Shown here piece by piece: positions 34,083-43,037 of a stretch of DNA of 43,037 bases. The translations under genes and the position numbers were made by a program. Position 1 is the first letter of the stretch. The number at the start of each line of letters is the position of its first letter. The DNA is taken from NCBI GenBank assembly GCA_033557835.1, contig JAWQRO010000324.1, positions 1 to 43,037 on the forward strand, written 5' to 3'. This stretch comes from Helochares maculicollis. Its lineage: Eukaryota > Arthropoda > Insecta > Coleoptera > Hydrophilidae. The notes beneath the pieces were generated by a model. It was not told the DNA's origin and searched no databases. It was given only the letters and a program-made list of their open reading frames with translations.

Positions 34083-37000
34083 CTGAAAGAAAAGTGAATT
34101 GCTTTTAATCGGTTTCCTAAATGTCTATATGTAGGTATAGTTGAGGACTATGTTTACAAAATGTTTTGCTTGACAAGTAAATTAATCAATATTTGGCCAA
34201 TTGACTTAGTTTATAAGCCAAGCCCTTATGCCTAGATATCATAAGCTTAAATCTTTTACAACACTTTATTAATATTATGAAAAAAATATATTTAACAATA
34301 GGAGCCTAACATTTCAAAATATAATTTAAATAAGGGTACACTGTGAAATCTCATATACTTGAGACAACCACTTCACATGGATAAAAAATGTTTAGGCATC
34401 ATGGTACATTTAGTGGGATGCAAAAAGTTTTAAGTAGGTCGCCAATGTGTTCTAGTTCAAGTGTTTAGAAGAAAATAAAATATTACCTACATTTCCATAT
34501 AGGTGTAACTAAGGGACTAAAATGTTCATGCCTTCCTATGTTAATACTTTAATTAAGTCTCTGGCTTAAGGGGGGGGGGGGGATACATGTAAAAATGAAT
34601 AAAAATCGAACATTTTTTTGCATAAATAGTTAAAACAACATCTCTGAAATATGCCTGCAAATTTTTAAAATGAACTTCACATTATTTATCAGTTAAAAAA
34701 TCATTTAGGTGCTCCATCTCGACTCAGTACTCAAGCACTTGTACCGGACCATTTAAATTTCGCTACTTGCTTTTTAGATTTCTAAAGATTGGGACTTTTG
34801 TATTGACGACCCGGGTAAACAGATGTTCAGAAACTCTTTTATTCCTTAATTCTACTAAAATAACAACTGTATATATATACTATAAAGTACTTTAAAACCA
34901 GTGTTGCCATTATTTCAGTTCAGTGCGATTCAGTATACTTCTGGAATTCGTTCTGTGCGAAGTGATTTAGTCGGTGACAAAAATGCAATCTTATCCTAAA
35001 ACTGAAAAACGTGAATCAGCTTGTGCTGCGAGACAACCAAAAAGAAAATTCCATAGAAATCAATAAAAATAAAAGAGTAGGAGATACAGAACCGCAGAGT
35101 AGCAGTGTGAGAAAACTCTCTAACGCTGGCGAAATAGATGTCCATTACAATGCACTCTATGGGTCCTAAGAGATTAAACATCCTACTCCAATACATCCTG
35201 ATGTTCAAACTCATGTCAAGCCGATTTATGGTGAGGTGACTTACTTGAAAAATGTTTGGGTGGTCACACACAGAATGCAAATGTGAGTTTCAACTCAACT
35301 ATCTGGGGAGGCTGTCCAAAACATCTGAATTCTGGACTGTAGATCATATAAATTAGTGTCTTCATATCTGCTGGACTGTTCAATGATGGATACACATATA
35401 TCGTATGAGTGAACTTATTAGAGATAGTTACTGGTCGTCAATGCATGTCCTATAAAGACAAAGTCAAGAATGAGTACTATGAACGCACCGAAGGACTTCT
35501 GTATGGCTCTGGAATCGCTAATTAGTGCAAGAGTTTCTGTGTTTCAAAACTTTAAATGCATTTTTCTCGAAAATTGGCGGGCTAGATAACTCAAAAAGTT
35601 CTGAACCGATTACTATGAAATTTGTCATACGTCTTCTCTATAGTATTAGCTTCTAGTTGCATCTCAAACGTACCAAAAAAATGCCAAAAATTACCATTTT
35701 TGACCCAATAACCATCAAAAAAAGGAGTCAAAAGTCGAACTTTTTTGATGGATTTTTTACTCAAATCAAAAAATGTTTATTTTAGATCGCTGTAACAGCA
35801 GCTAAACTGCCCTTTGATTGATGTCTTTCGCCAAAAAGGTCTCACGAGATTAGTTACTACGACAGCCATTTTAAAAAAAAAAATCAATATATAATGAATA
35901 AACATACTGAATTTAAAAATGATTAATTTATTCTTTCCCTTTTTAATAAGCCTCTCGGGAATGGTCCAATTTCAGGTGGTTACATGTATCGCCCCCTCTT
36001 AAAAGAACAAGTGTTGCATGTCTAATTTGCAAACAAAAAATCTTCTCGCATGCTTCAAAGTCAGATGCATAAATATAAACAAGGCAGTGAAACAGATTTA
36101 AAGACCTATAAATTATAATTATGAACTCATCAAGATAAGCTAATATTGACCAAATAATTTATGATTTTAAATATAGCATAAATTTATTGAACAAATATGG
36201 ATTCCCATTTGCACCCAGCAATGTAATTTTAGGTTGTTTTGAAAAAAGCAAGATATCAACAAAATTTTAAGTTTTGATCTGTTTTTAAAACTTCAATTTA
36301 CTTTCCTCTCAAATGAAACAAAAAAAGGGTTAAAACTAGAAAATATTTTAAATTAAGTATACCTTGAACTGACTAAAAGTTGGGGCAAGGTGCAACCAGG
36401 GTGGTTTTTTATTTAACTATGAAATACTGTCAAAGAAATTGTATAATAAATATTAAGACTAAGTGAAAAAAGTGGAAGTAGGCTTACCAGTGGGTTTGGC
36501 CTAAATCTGTAAGCTAACATCATCCTCTTGCGGTAAGCATCGTACTCATCATCATTGTTGTCAACATTATCTGGCTGTTCCAAACCCAGTCCTTGATTTT
36601 GATCTCTGATAATTGCTCTAAAAACATTTTATTACCCAAAATAAGTTTCCTAAATATATAAATTGACAACCTGACTACTCACTTATTAATAGGTTCTACA
36701 ATCCCAGAAGCATTTGATCCTAAACCCTGTCCTTCCGTCCATCCGAATTTCTGTAACATTTTGAACCCAATGTTGTCTTCTTTTATTTTAAATTCTTTAT
36801 AATCTGAAATATTCGGCTGGCGCCCTTCTTTAACAGCAGTAGTTTTTTCCAAGAATTTCTTTAATTCTTCTGGAGGCAAGAAGTCACCAATATGGTGCTT
36901 TCCTTCAGCCTGTCTTGTTAATTCTTGCGCCCATAGTTGAGTGGCCATCATTTCCTTTTCCCGGAGTTTATGCTCCCAAGTACCTCCATCAATTTCCTCA

Positions 37001-40000
37001 TCAGAGTCATACTCATATTTGTTTTTACCTGCTTTTTGTAATGCTTCCAATTCATTCCTTTTTCTAACCATGTCTTGGTATAGAATGTTGATTTTAAAGT
37101 GATCTTCAGCTTTTTTCCAATCCTCTTCCGTTATATTTGTAGATCCAAATGTGTTCACAACATATTGAATCAAAGCGGGATCAGATCTTGTTATTTTTGA
37201 GATCATAATTTGCCCAGCTGTATAAAATTTTACAATATTAAACTTCTGTTTAATATATCAATGAATCTTCGAAAATATAAGCAGTAATGTAAATTAGAGG
37301 CAAATACATTCATTTTTAAAACTAAATTTTATTCATAACATATTGTAAAAATATATCATTCATACTTCCGCAAATAAACTGATACTATTTTACTTACTTG
37401 TTTGGGCTACTGAAGACGGCATTGGTGAAACTTGTCTTTGTATGGCCAGATTTCCAACAACCGAGGGTGGGGGCACATTCATTTCTTTATCACCCCACCT
37501 GCTTTTACGTTTTCTTTTCCTATCACAGCTTGCATCGTCCCCATCTTTAAAATTTCCACACATTCTTCTTCCATCGTCTTCAATAGCTTGCTCAGGTTCG
37601 TATAAATCTTCAGGTTTGTAGTTGTCATGACTCTCCATCTCCATTTTGCACTGCTTGAGAATTTGTTGGTATTGTTGGTAGGCTGCGCTTTCCTTATGAA
37701 ATAAAAACCTAAAACATTCGTTTCATAAGCAATAATCCTAGGTGTGATGACGGTGGTGTGTATTTATACTAGATCCAATTTGTTGTGTTGCTTTTATTAC
37801 TATAAGTGAGCCTTGGAATAAAAAACTAAAAAATTTTGGTAGACAAACAGTTCATTACAGAAAATAAAATTAAAAGTGAAGGGCATGAAAGCATTTTTTA
37901 ATCGATTCAGTTGTTGAAATATCAATTAGCGATATAGCATTGCAAGCCAGAAATAAAAATAATTATAATTTTAAATCAACTGGATCTATCCTAACTTGCT
38001 TTATTTGTTTAATGCAGACAAAACCCATTTTGAAAAGCTGTTATTTTGCAACACGATAATGCAAGACCGCACTGTGCAAGATAAATATTGGAAATTAGAA
38101 ATAAATTCAATTACTGCCAAGTGGCATAAAATTTGAAAATTTGAACGATATCCAAAATTCCATCTCCAGATATGTTGATCAAAAAACTATTGATTTTAAA
38201 AAATTGACAATTTACAAGATGTTGATAATGGGAATGATTACAGTATTAATTAAAAATAAAAAACTTGTTAAAAATGTACCAGCTTGAATTTAATTTACAA
38301 AAAAGACATACTTTCCAGTCAACCAATCATAACTAATAGCCCACAAAAGAACTATTTTTATATATATTCAGTAATTGTAGATCTATCGAAAAGTTGATTA
38401 TAACTATAGATTTAAAATAGTATAAATGATTTTTAAATTATCATGAATAAAGATAATAAGATTGGAGAGAGCAAACATTTTTTTGCAAAAACCAGGAAGC
38501 AATCTTGATATTCAATGAGAGGATGCTAAAAAGTGTTAAATATAAATATAGAGTATAGTTGCTGTAAAGAAATTATAAGAGCAAGCTAATTTAATCAGAA
38601 TTTAGCAACTATTCACTAGTTCGCTTATTTACCATGTCTGGTTTTTTAATATAAAAACATTATAAAACGGTTTATAACTAAAGAAATTATTGTCTCAGTT
38701 TATCAGAGCCTTATCCTAAACTGGAAAAAACGAAAAAAATTTCAATTATTATTAATTTTTAAGTATATTGCTGAATGTTACTACAGTATTTGAAACATTT
38801 CTTTAGTGCTCGTGAGTAAATTTAGAAGAAACAGACTTGCGTAAATTGTTGCACAGTAATGAATTATTGTAAAGTGAGTTTTGTCATTTGTCGCCAGTAT
38901 ATGACAATGAAAATCGAAGTGGATCATTGCTTGCCAAAGCAGAAGGGTTAAAATAAATTATTTTAAAACTTTGTTGTAGTTAAGTTAGGTCTGAAAATAA
39001 AATAATTTAGATAAAAATTATTTTGCAAAGAATCATACGTTGGAAAATCTAAAAGAAAAATTGGTATGTAAAACAAATATTTTTGTTCGAAAGTCAAAAG
39101 ATGCAGCAAAAAATTCCAAGGCTTACAATAGGAATCTAAGCATTTAAAGGAGTCTGCTATCGCTGAGGAGACCTGCATACCACAGATTCGGATCTTGGGG
39201 CTTTCTTTGTTTCACGATGTCCTCGATGCCTGGTCCGCACTGGGCCACCATGCGTCCCAGAGACGCCATCGCTTCGTAGTTGGAGGTACCTGGGGGAAAC
39301 ACTTTACAAAAGGTCACTAATAGCCCTACACAATCACAGAGTTGGCTTAGATTGCTTTATTTGATAAAAACTTTGGGCATTAAAAACTTTAAAATCTTTT
39401 CTATGAAATCATCAAGCCAACCCTGCTTCGAAATAAATGGGGTACAAATGCTGCCTTCCAGCATCAACCTATAGGGCAAAGAACCTGTTGAAATGTCTCT
39501 TTTGTTTCCAATTATATTAACCTCACGAAAATTGCAATTGTTTGTTTTTACTGGAGGTGTATTAAATGTATAAATTAATTTTATTGGTATATAGACGTGA
39601 AAGTTTATTTACGGCAGCACCTGTAACTATTGTTCTCATTAAATTGGTTTAAATCTTGCATACAAATGCAACACTCATATTTTGTGAAGGTATCAAGTAA
39701 CTGGATTTATTATATAATTTTCTGACACTGATAGCAATACTTCATCATTAAGAGTTTGTTCTGAACTGACCATTGGGTTACTTATTATGCACTGAACTTT
39801 GAAATTAATTTTTGACATATAAAAAACTGATGCTATTTTTACTTGACTGGTAAGTTTCACTAATAGCTAATGCAATAAACATTACTTTTAATCGAATTCA
39901 ATCTGTTAATACATGAAATTGCATAAAAAAATCGTTGGTCAACTCTTGCTTAACAAACAAAATGAAAAATTCGCTACAAACTGTATACATATATAAATCC

Positions 40001-42643
40001 ATTTGTTCTACCAAAATTAATTTATACATTTTTACACTAGATTTTTGGTTAAACAAAAGATACAAAAATTATGTTAGACCAAATTGGCAAAAAATTATAT
40101 TGTACACATTTGCAACATATTTTTTGTTTTCAGATGAAAATCGCTTCAAGGCTTTAAAAGGCACTTTCACCTAAAAATCAAAAATATGTTGCAAATATAT
40201 AGCATGCACATTTTTGTTCCTACTTAAACAAATAATAATATAGTATGTGTATTTAGCATAATCCAATGTGAAAACTGTCAAGTGTGTTTCTTATAAAAAA
40301 AACAATTTCAAATTTATTCCATTAATATACCATAATATAATGTATTATTAAATGTTGTTCTATCTTTCATAACAAGCAGCAATTCTTAAGGACAATCTAA
40401 ACTGTACATAATATATATATGCTTAGTTAAAACATTTTAAATTGTCCTTTTTGGTGTTTGTCATGTTTAATTTTTCGTGCATACTTACTGTAAATAAGAG
40501 TAAAGAAGAAATTTATTTACCTGAGTTCATGTCTTTGAAGCTTGGAGAGGCATTTCCTGAAGGTGGCTGGGTTAGCAGCTGTTGTGGAGGTGGTGGTATA
40601 TTCATAGGAGGCATTTGATTGGTAAGTGGAGGAGGTTGGTTTACAAATGTAATTGTAGGCGGTTGAAGTTGTCCAGAAGGAGCATTTTGCAAAAGTGGAG
40701 GAGGGCAATTAATGTTAACAGGGGGAGGAGCTAAAGTCAATCCTTGAGGTGGCAAGCCAGGTTGTGGTTGAGCTTGTGGCGGTAGAACAGATTGTGTCAA
40801 AATTGACTGAATAGAATTTGCTAACGAGACTGGAGGTGGCACCACTGTTACAGTGAGGGGATTTTGCATTGGTAAAGCAAGGCTTATAGAAACAGGAGGT
40901 ACGAAATTTTGTGGAGGAGGCAATGGAGGCCCAATACTTTGAATGACAGTTTGAGTAGGAGGAGGAGGAATACCCTGGACGGTTATTTGTTGGATGGATT
41001 GTGGTGGAAGGGACGTGTTTAAAGTTTGGGGATTTAGCTGCTGAGGATTTATTTGATGAGGAGTTAATTGTTGAGGGTTCAATTGCTGTGAGTTTATATT
41101 TTGATGATTTAATTGCTGAGGGTTCAAAGTTTGTGGATTTATTTGAGAAGTTAGTTGTTGGTGGTTTAAATTTTGAGGATTTAATTGCTGATTTAGCTGT
41201 TGTGGATTCAATGATGATTGAGGATTTAAATTTTGTGGATTTAAACTCTGATGAGTTAATTGTGGATTCAATTGCTGAGGGTTCATAGTTTGGGGATTTA
41301 ACTGCTGTGTGTTGATGTTTTGTGGATTTAACTGTTGATGATTCATATTTTGAGGATTTAACTGCTGAGGATTCATATTTTGGGGATTTAACTGCTGAGG
41401 ATTTATATTTTGGGGATTTAATTGCTGTGGATTTAGCTGTTGAGGGTTAATATTTTGAGGATTTAGCTGTTGATTCAACTGCTGCCGGTTTAAATTTTGG
41501 GGATGAATCTGTTGAGGACTTATATTTTGATGATTTAATTGCTGATGGTTTAGGTTTTGATGATTTAATTGTTGTGGATTTAAATTCTGTGAATTTAAAA
41601 CTTGGGGGTTGAGATTCGCTACTGCTTGTGGTGGAATGTTTTGAGTTGGTAGTGGAGGTAACGGATGAATCAATATGTTTTGTCCCAAATTGTCAGTGGT
41701 TATTGTTTGGGTTGGTATATTCTGTGGAGGAGGCATTGAAGTAGGTGGAAGGACATTAGGAGGGGGTAAGCAAGTTGGTACTGTGGTAGTTGATACTGTT
41801 GACGGTGGTGGAAGTGAAATATTCACATTTAAAGGAGAATCAGCTCCTGGAATTCCAGGTGGGGGGATTGATTTATTTGGAGGTGGTACATTTTTAATAA
41901 AGTCAGTGTCTGTCATGTTTTCTCCCGGAGTTGGAATATTAAGGAGATCCAAAGGTTTAGGATTTGGAATCTCATTTAGCTGTATAGGAGAAGGTGGAGG
42001 AATATTTTGAACTTGAAGCGGTGCAGGATGTGGGATGGTCAGTGCATTTATAGGCTCTGGTTGAGGGATATTGTGTACTTGAATTGGATTTGGAGGTGGA
42101 ATTGATGACAGTTCGATTTGTGGCATGCAAGGTGGAGGAACAGCAATGACATTAGCGGCAGACACAGAAACATCTGCACTTATCACAGATGGAGGAGGTA
42201 AATTTACTGTCGTTATGACAGTAGGTGGTGGAATACCTTGGTTTATCCCTAAAACAGAATCTAGGGGTTGTCCAGAGCTTGTAATAAGTTGACCTGTGAG
42301 GGTAGTTTGGATTACTTGAGGAGGAGGAACATTTAAAAGTAGAGGAGGGGCTGCAATTATTGAAGTCGTATTATCTGGTTGTGGTTGGAAAGTAACTTCT
42401 TGTGCAGTTATTAAGTTTTTTAAAAGTGGTTGACCAGTTACATTTTCTGCGTTAATAACTTGCTGTTGTAATTCGAATGTATTTTGTTGTGAAATAAGAT
42501 TGCTGTAGGAAGTGGAAATATTTATTTTCTGTTCGAAATTAGGTTTGTTGTCAAAACGGGAAATTCGGGTTTTGGATCGATCTTTTGGAGAAGGGGGTTC
42601 CCTCCTTTGTGACCACCTAGTGCCTTTACTGGATCTTTCATCA
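34056..42643 (-). CDS. SUGP1: SUGP1 splicing factor (SURP and G-patch domain protein 1), 5' end missing
   Basis: Six exons on the minus strand join in phase: 42643-40521, 39289-39181, 37708-37398, 37217-36683, 36617-36488 and 34082-34056 (stop). They give about 1,077 residues; the first exons lie beyond the window. Order: Arg/Ser-containing start, large Pro- and Gln/Asn-rich region (about 700), one SURP domain (GRMVAQCGPGIEDIV to FLFHKESAAYQQYQQIL), the basic U2AF-ligand-like RKRKSRWGDK, an acidic/helical region, HHIGDFLPPEELKKFL, a G-patch (NIGFKMLQKFGWTEGQGLGS), then DDEYDAYRKRMMLAYRFRPN and the conserved end NPLNNPRRPYY. SUGP1 is a nuclear protein of the U2 spliceosome that helps select branch points with SF3B1 and recruits the helicase DHX15 through the G-patch. 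The C-terminal half is clearly orthologous. I see a single SURP; the vertebrate protein has two, so one may be lost or lie outside. Confidence 0.9.
34570..34582. repeat. Homopolymer G(13)
   Basis: Thirteen consecutive G on the plus strand (C on the SUGP1 transcript). Rare in DNA this AT-rich and likely length-variable; could also be an assembly-sensitive site. Confidence 0.9.
34980..35880 (+). mobile_element. Relic of an insect multicopy DNA-transposon protein (Mutator-like associated)
   Basis: In one plus-strand frame, with stops, is LLEKCLGGHTQNANVSFNST, then IWGGCPK, then VFISAGLFNDGYTYIV and YERTEGLLYGSGIA. The pattern CLHG.TQN.NES.N..IW.RCPK, AV..A...FNDG and EG..YG.G is a hallmark of a protein family found in many copies in arthropod genomes, often annotated as a Mutator-like transposase-domain protein. 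The trailing AAATTGGCGGGC..ACTCAAAAA..CTGAACCGATT sequence recurs next to such copies as I remember them. It is broken by several stops. Family naming is from memory of the motif and could be wrong; that it is a transposon relic is fairly sure. Confidence 0.55.
36488..36617 (-). CDS. SUGP1: SUGP1 exon: G-patch end and RFRPNPL motif
   Basis: Begins by completing Lys after GIVEPIN and encodes AIIRDQNQGLGLEQPDNVDN, then the SUGP1-specific DDEYDAYRKRMMLAYRFRPN and PL. Acceptor TTTTTAG at 36618-36620, donor CTG/GTAAGC at 36486-36487. 130 bases, in phase on both sides. Confidence 0.9.
36683..37217 (-). CDS. SUGP1: SUGP1 exon: helical region and G-patch
   Basis: Encodes GQIMISKITRSDPALIQYVV, an acidic/basic helical stretch, HHIGDFLPPEELKKFL, and the G-patch core NIGFKMLQKFGWTEGQGLGS. 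The glycines, the GW and the leucine that bind DHX15-type helicases in G-patch proteins are kept. Introns of 64 and 179 bases flank it. Confidence 0.92.
37398..37708 (-). CDS. SUGP1: SUGP1 exon: second half of SURP and U2AF-ligand-like motif
   Basis: Starts FLFHKESAAYQQYQQILKQC, which completes the SURP domain begun in the exon at 39181-39289 (…PQDPNLW), then acidic linker and CDRKRKRKSRWGDKE. Basic residues followed by SRW are the signature of a U2AF-ligand motif, as in SF1 and SF3B1, which binds UHM domains of U2AF2-like proteins. The acceptor ends at 37709; the ATG inside (37644) is not a start. Confidence 0.88.
37709..39180. other. SUGP1 intron
   Basis: AT-rich, 1.47 kb. No recognisable exon or element. 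Confidence 0.55.
39181..39289 (-). CDS. SUGP1: SUGP1 exon: first half of SURP domain
   Basis: Short exon of 109 bases encoding TSNYEAMASLGRMVAQCGPG, then IEDIVKQRKPQDPNL and the first two bases of Trp. It fits between the large exon (DMNSG) and FLFHKES exactly in phase and gives the A.(x)VA.CGP.(E) helix of a SURP domain. The acceptor is CCCCCAG; the donor is GTATGC. Confidence 0.88.
39290..40520. other. SUGP1 intron
   Basis: 1.23 kb, AT-rich. Two short plus-strand open frames (39280-39474, 39935-40174) are low-complexity and have no family resemblance. Confidence 0.55.
40521..42643 (-). CDS. SUGP1: SUGP1 exon: large Pro-rich and Gln/Asn-rich low-complexity region
   Basis: Open through 2,123 bases from the acceptor at 42644-42645 to the donor CAG/GTAAAT at 40519-40520, encoding 707 residues. 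An ATG at 42186 lies inside an open frame that continues to 42643, so it is not the start. It begins DERSSKGTRWSQRREPPSPK, as expected of an SR-like splicing protein. A region of about 160 residues with repeated IPPP.PIQ-type units follows, then about 200 residues of LNPQQ/INPQN pentapeptides, then more IPPPP. The human protein lacks such a long insert. Expected to be disordered. Confidence 0.88.
41030..41630 (-). repeat. Coding minisatellite, about 40 copies of a 15-base unit
   Basis: Within the large SUGP1 exon the minus strand repeats codons for LNPQQ, LNPQN, INPQQ or MNPQQ, often as a 30-base double unit QLNPQNMNPQ. Third positions vary (TTTAATTGCTG, TTTAACTGCTG, TTTAGCTGTTG on the plus strand), so the protein unit is kept while the DNA drifts. 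This suggests selection on the peptide rather than a fresh slippage tract. Confidence 0.85.
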
Positions 42644-42778
42644 CTGCAACATCAATTTCAGTATTATTCTCGTAGATCAGCTTAAGTTATCAATATTGTA
42701 AGCAAAATTAACTCATTTGCTACCACATTTCCACCAATAAGTATATATATAAAATTATTTTATATTTTATAACATATT
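42644..42778. other. SUGP1 upstream intron, short AT-rich part
   Basis: Contains only the acceptor GATGTTGCAG of the large exon and AT-rich DNA next to the foldback element. Confidence 0.5.
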
Positions 42779-43019
42779 TTATTTGTTTGATGTTAATTTT
42801 ATGAATAAAACGCGATTTGGTAGCTATAGATATTTATTTAGCTTTTATTCTTTACAGTTTCACTTCATTTTACAGGAAGCATCGTCATAATTTAAATAAA
42901 AACTTCACTTCTGACGATGCTTCTTGTGAAATGAAGTGAAACTGTAAAGAATAGCAGCTAAATAAACATCTATAGCCACTAAATAGTGTTTTATTCATAA
43001 AACTAACATCATACAAATA
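42779..43019. repeat. Foldback (palindromic) element, MITE-like, 107-bp arms
   Basis: Left arm 42779-42886 and right arm 42913-43019 are reverse complements with scattered mismatches and a 26-base AT-rich spacer. TTTTATGAATAAAAC near the outer part and TTCTTTACAGTTTCACTTCA in the inner part pair exactly. No coding capacity. It is bordered by TA-rich DNA ((TA)n at 43018-43037), a common target for such elements. It lies just upstream of the SUGP1 acceptor exon, probably within an intron. Unrelated in sequence to the element at 9065-9404. Confidence 0.85.
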
Positions 43020-43037
43020 TATATATATATATATATA

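Larger units (their letters stand above)
34083..36487. other. Last intron of SUGP1, rich in foreign DNA
   Basis: This 2.4-kb intron holds a run of 13 G (34570-34582), a transposon-related protein relic (about 34980-35880) and a short hairpin near 35711-35750 (CCATCAAAAAA with TTTTTTGATGG). The rest is AT-rich and unrecognised. Confidence 0.6.

Noticed and set aside
41001..42010. Plus-strand open frames over the SUGP1 low-complexity exon
   Set aside because: They are shadows of the repeat-rich minus-strand coding exon; their composition is the mirror of its Pro and Gln codons.

Overview
The window looks like AT-rich nuclear DNA of an insect. Genes are split by GT-AG introns, several end near AATAAA signals, and the space between them holds decayed mariner elements, a Jockey-type retrotransposon fragment, a relic of an insect-type DNA transposon protein and long palindromic (foldback) repeats. 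Nothing bacterial, viral or CRISPR-like was seen, and no rRNA or tRNA gene was recognised. A beetle or related holometabolous insect is a guess, not a finding.

Layout. (1) 1083-2326 (+): the 3' part of a gene for an acidic, cysteine-rich protein of unknown family, assembled from three exons. (2) 4070-4735: dead mariner; 6061-6310: an isolated CpG-rich island. (3) 7034-8308 (+): the last three exons of a single-pass cell-surface receptor (stem, membrane helix, tyrosine-rich tail). (4) 9065-9404: a 340-bp foldback repeat; 9948-10690: Jockey-type relic. (5) 13297-15117 (+): an uninterrupted gene for a highly divergent SLC6-family protein whose canonical sodium-site residues are not kept. (6) 17845-29704 (+): an SLC16 monocarboxylate-transporter-like locus with three alternative first coding exons (18097, 21957, 22616), each encoding its own N-terminus and first membrane helix and each in the phase needed to join one body exon (28464-29704). 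(7) 34056-42643 (-): the splicing factor SUGP1 (SURP domain, U2AF-ligand-like motif, G-patch, conserved C-terminus), with a very large Pro/Gln/Asn-rich exon; its 5' end lies outside the window. (8) 42779-43019: a second long foldback repeat, upstream of the SUGP1 exons.

The genes do not form a pathway; this is an ordinary stretch of insect chromosome. The most interesting parts are the SLC16 locus, where tandem duplication of a promoter plus first exon appears to have made a switchable first membrane helix, the SLC6-like protein that has probably lost ion coupling, and the repeat-expanded SUGP1. Splice sites were placed by eye from GT/AG signals and phase; none is backed by transcripts.
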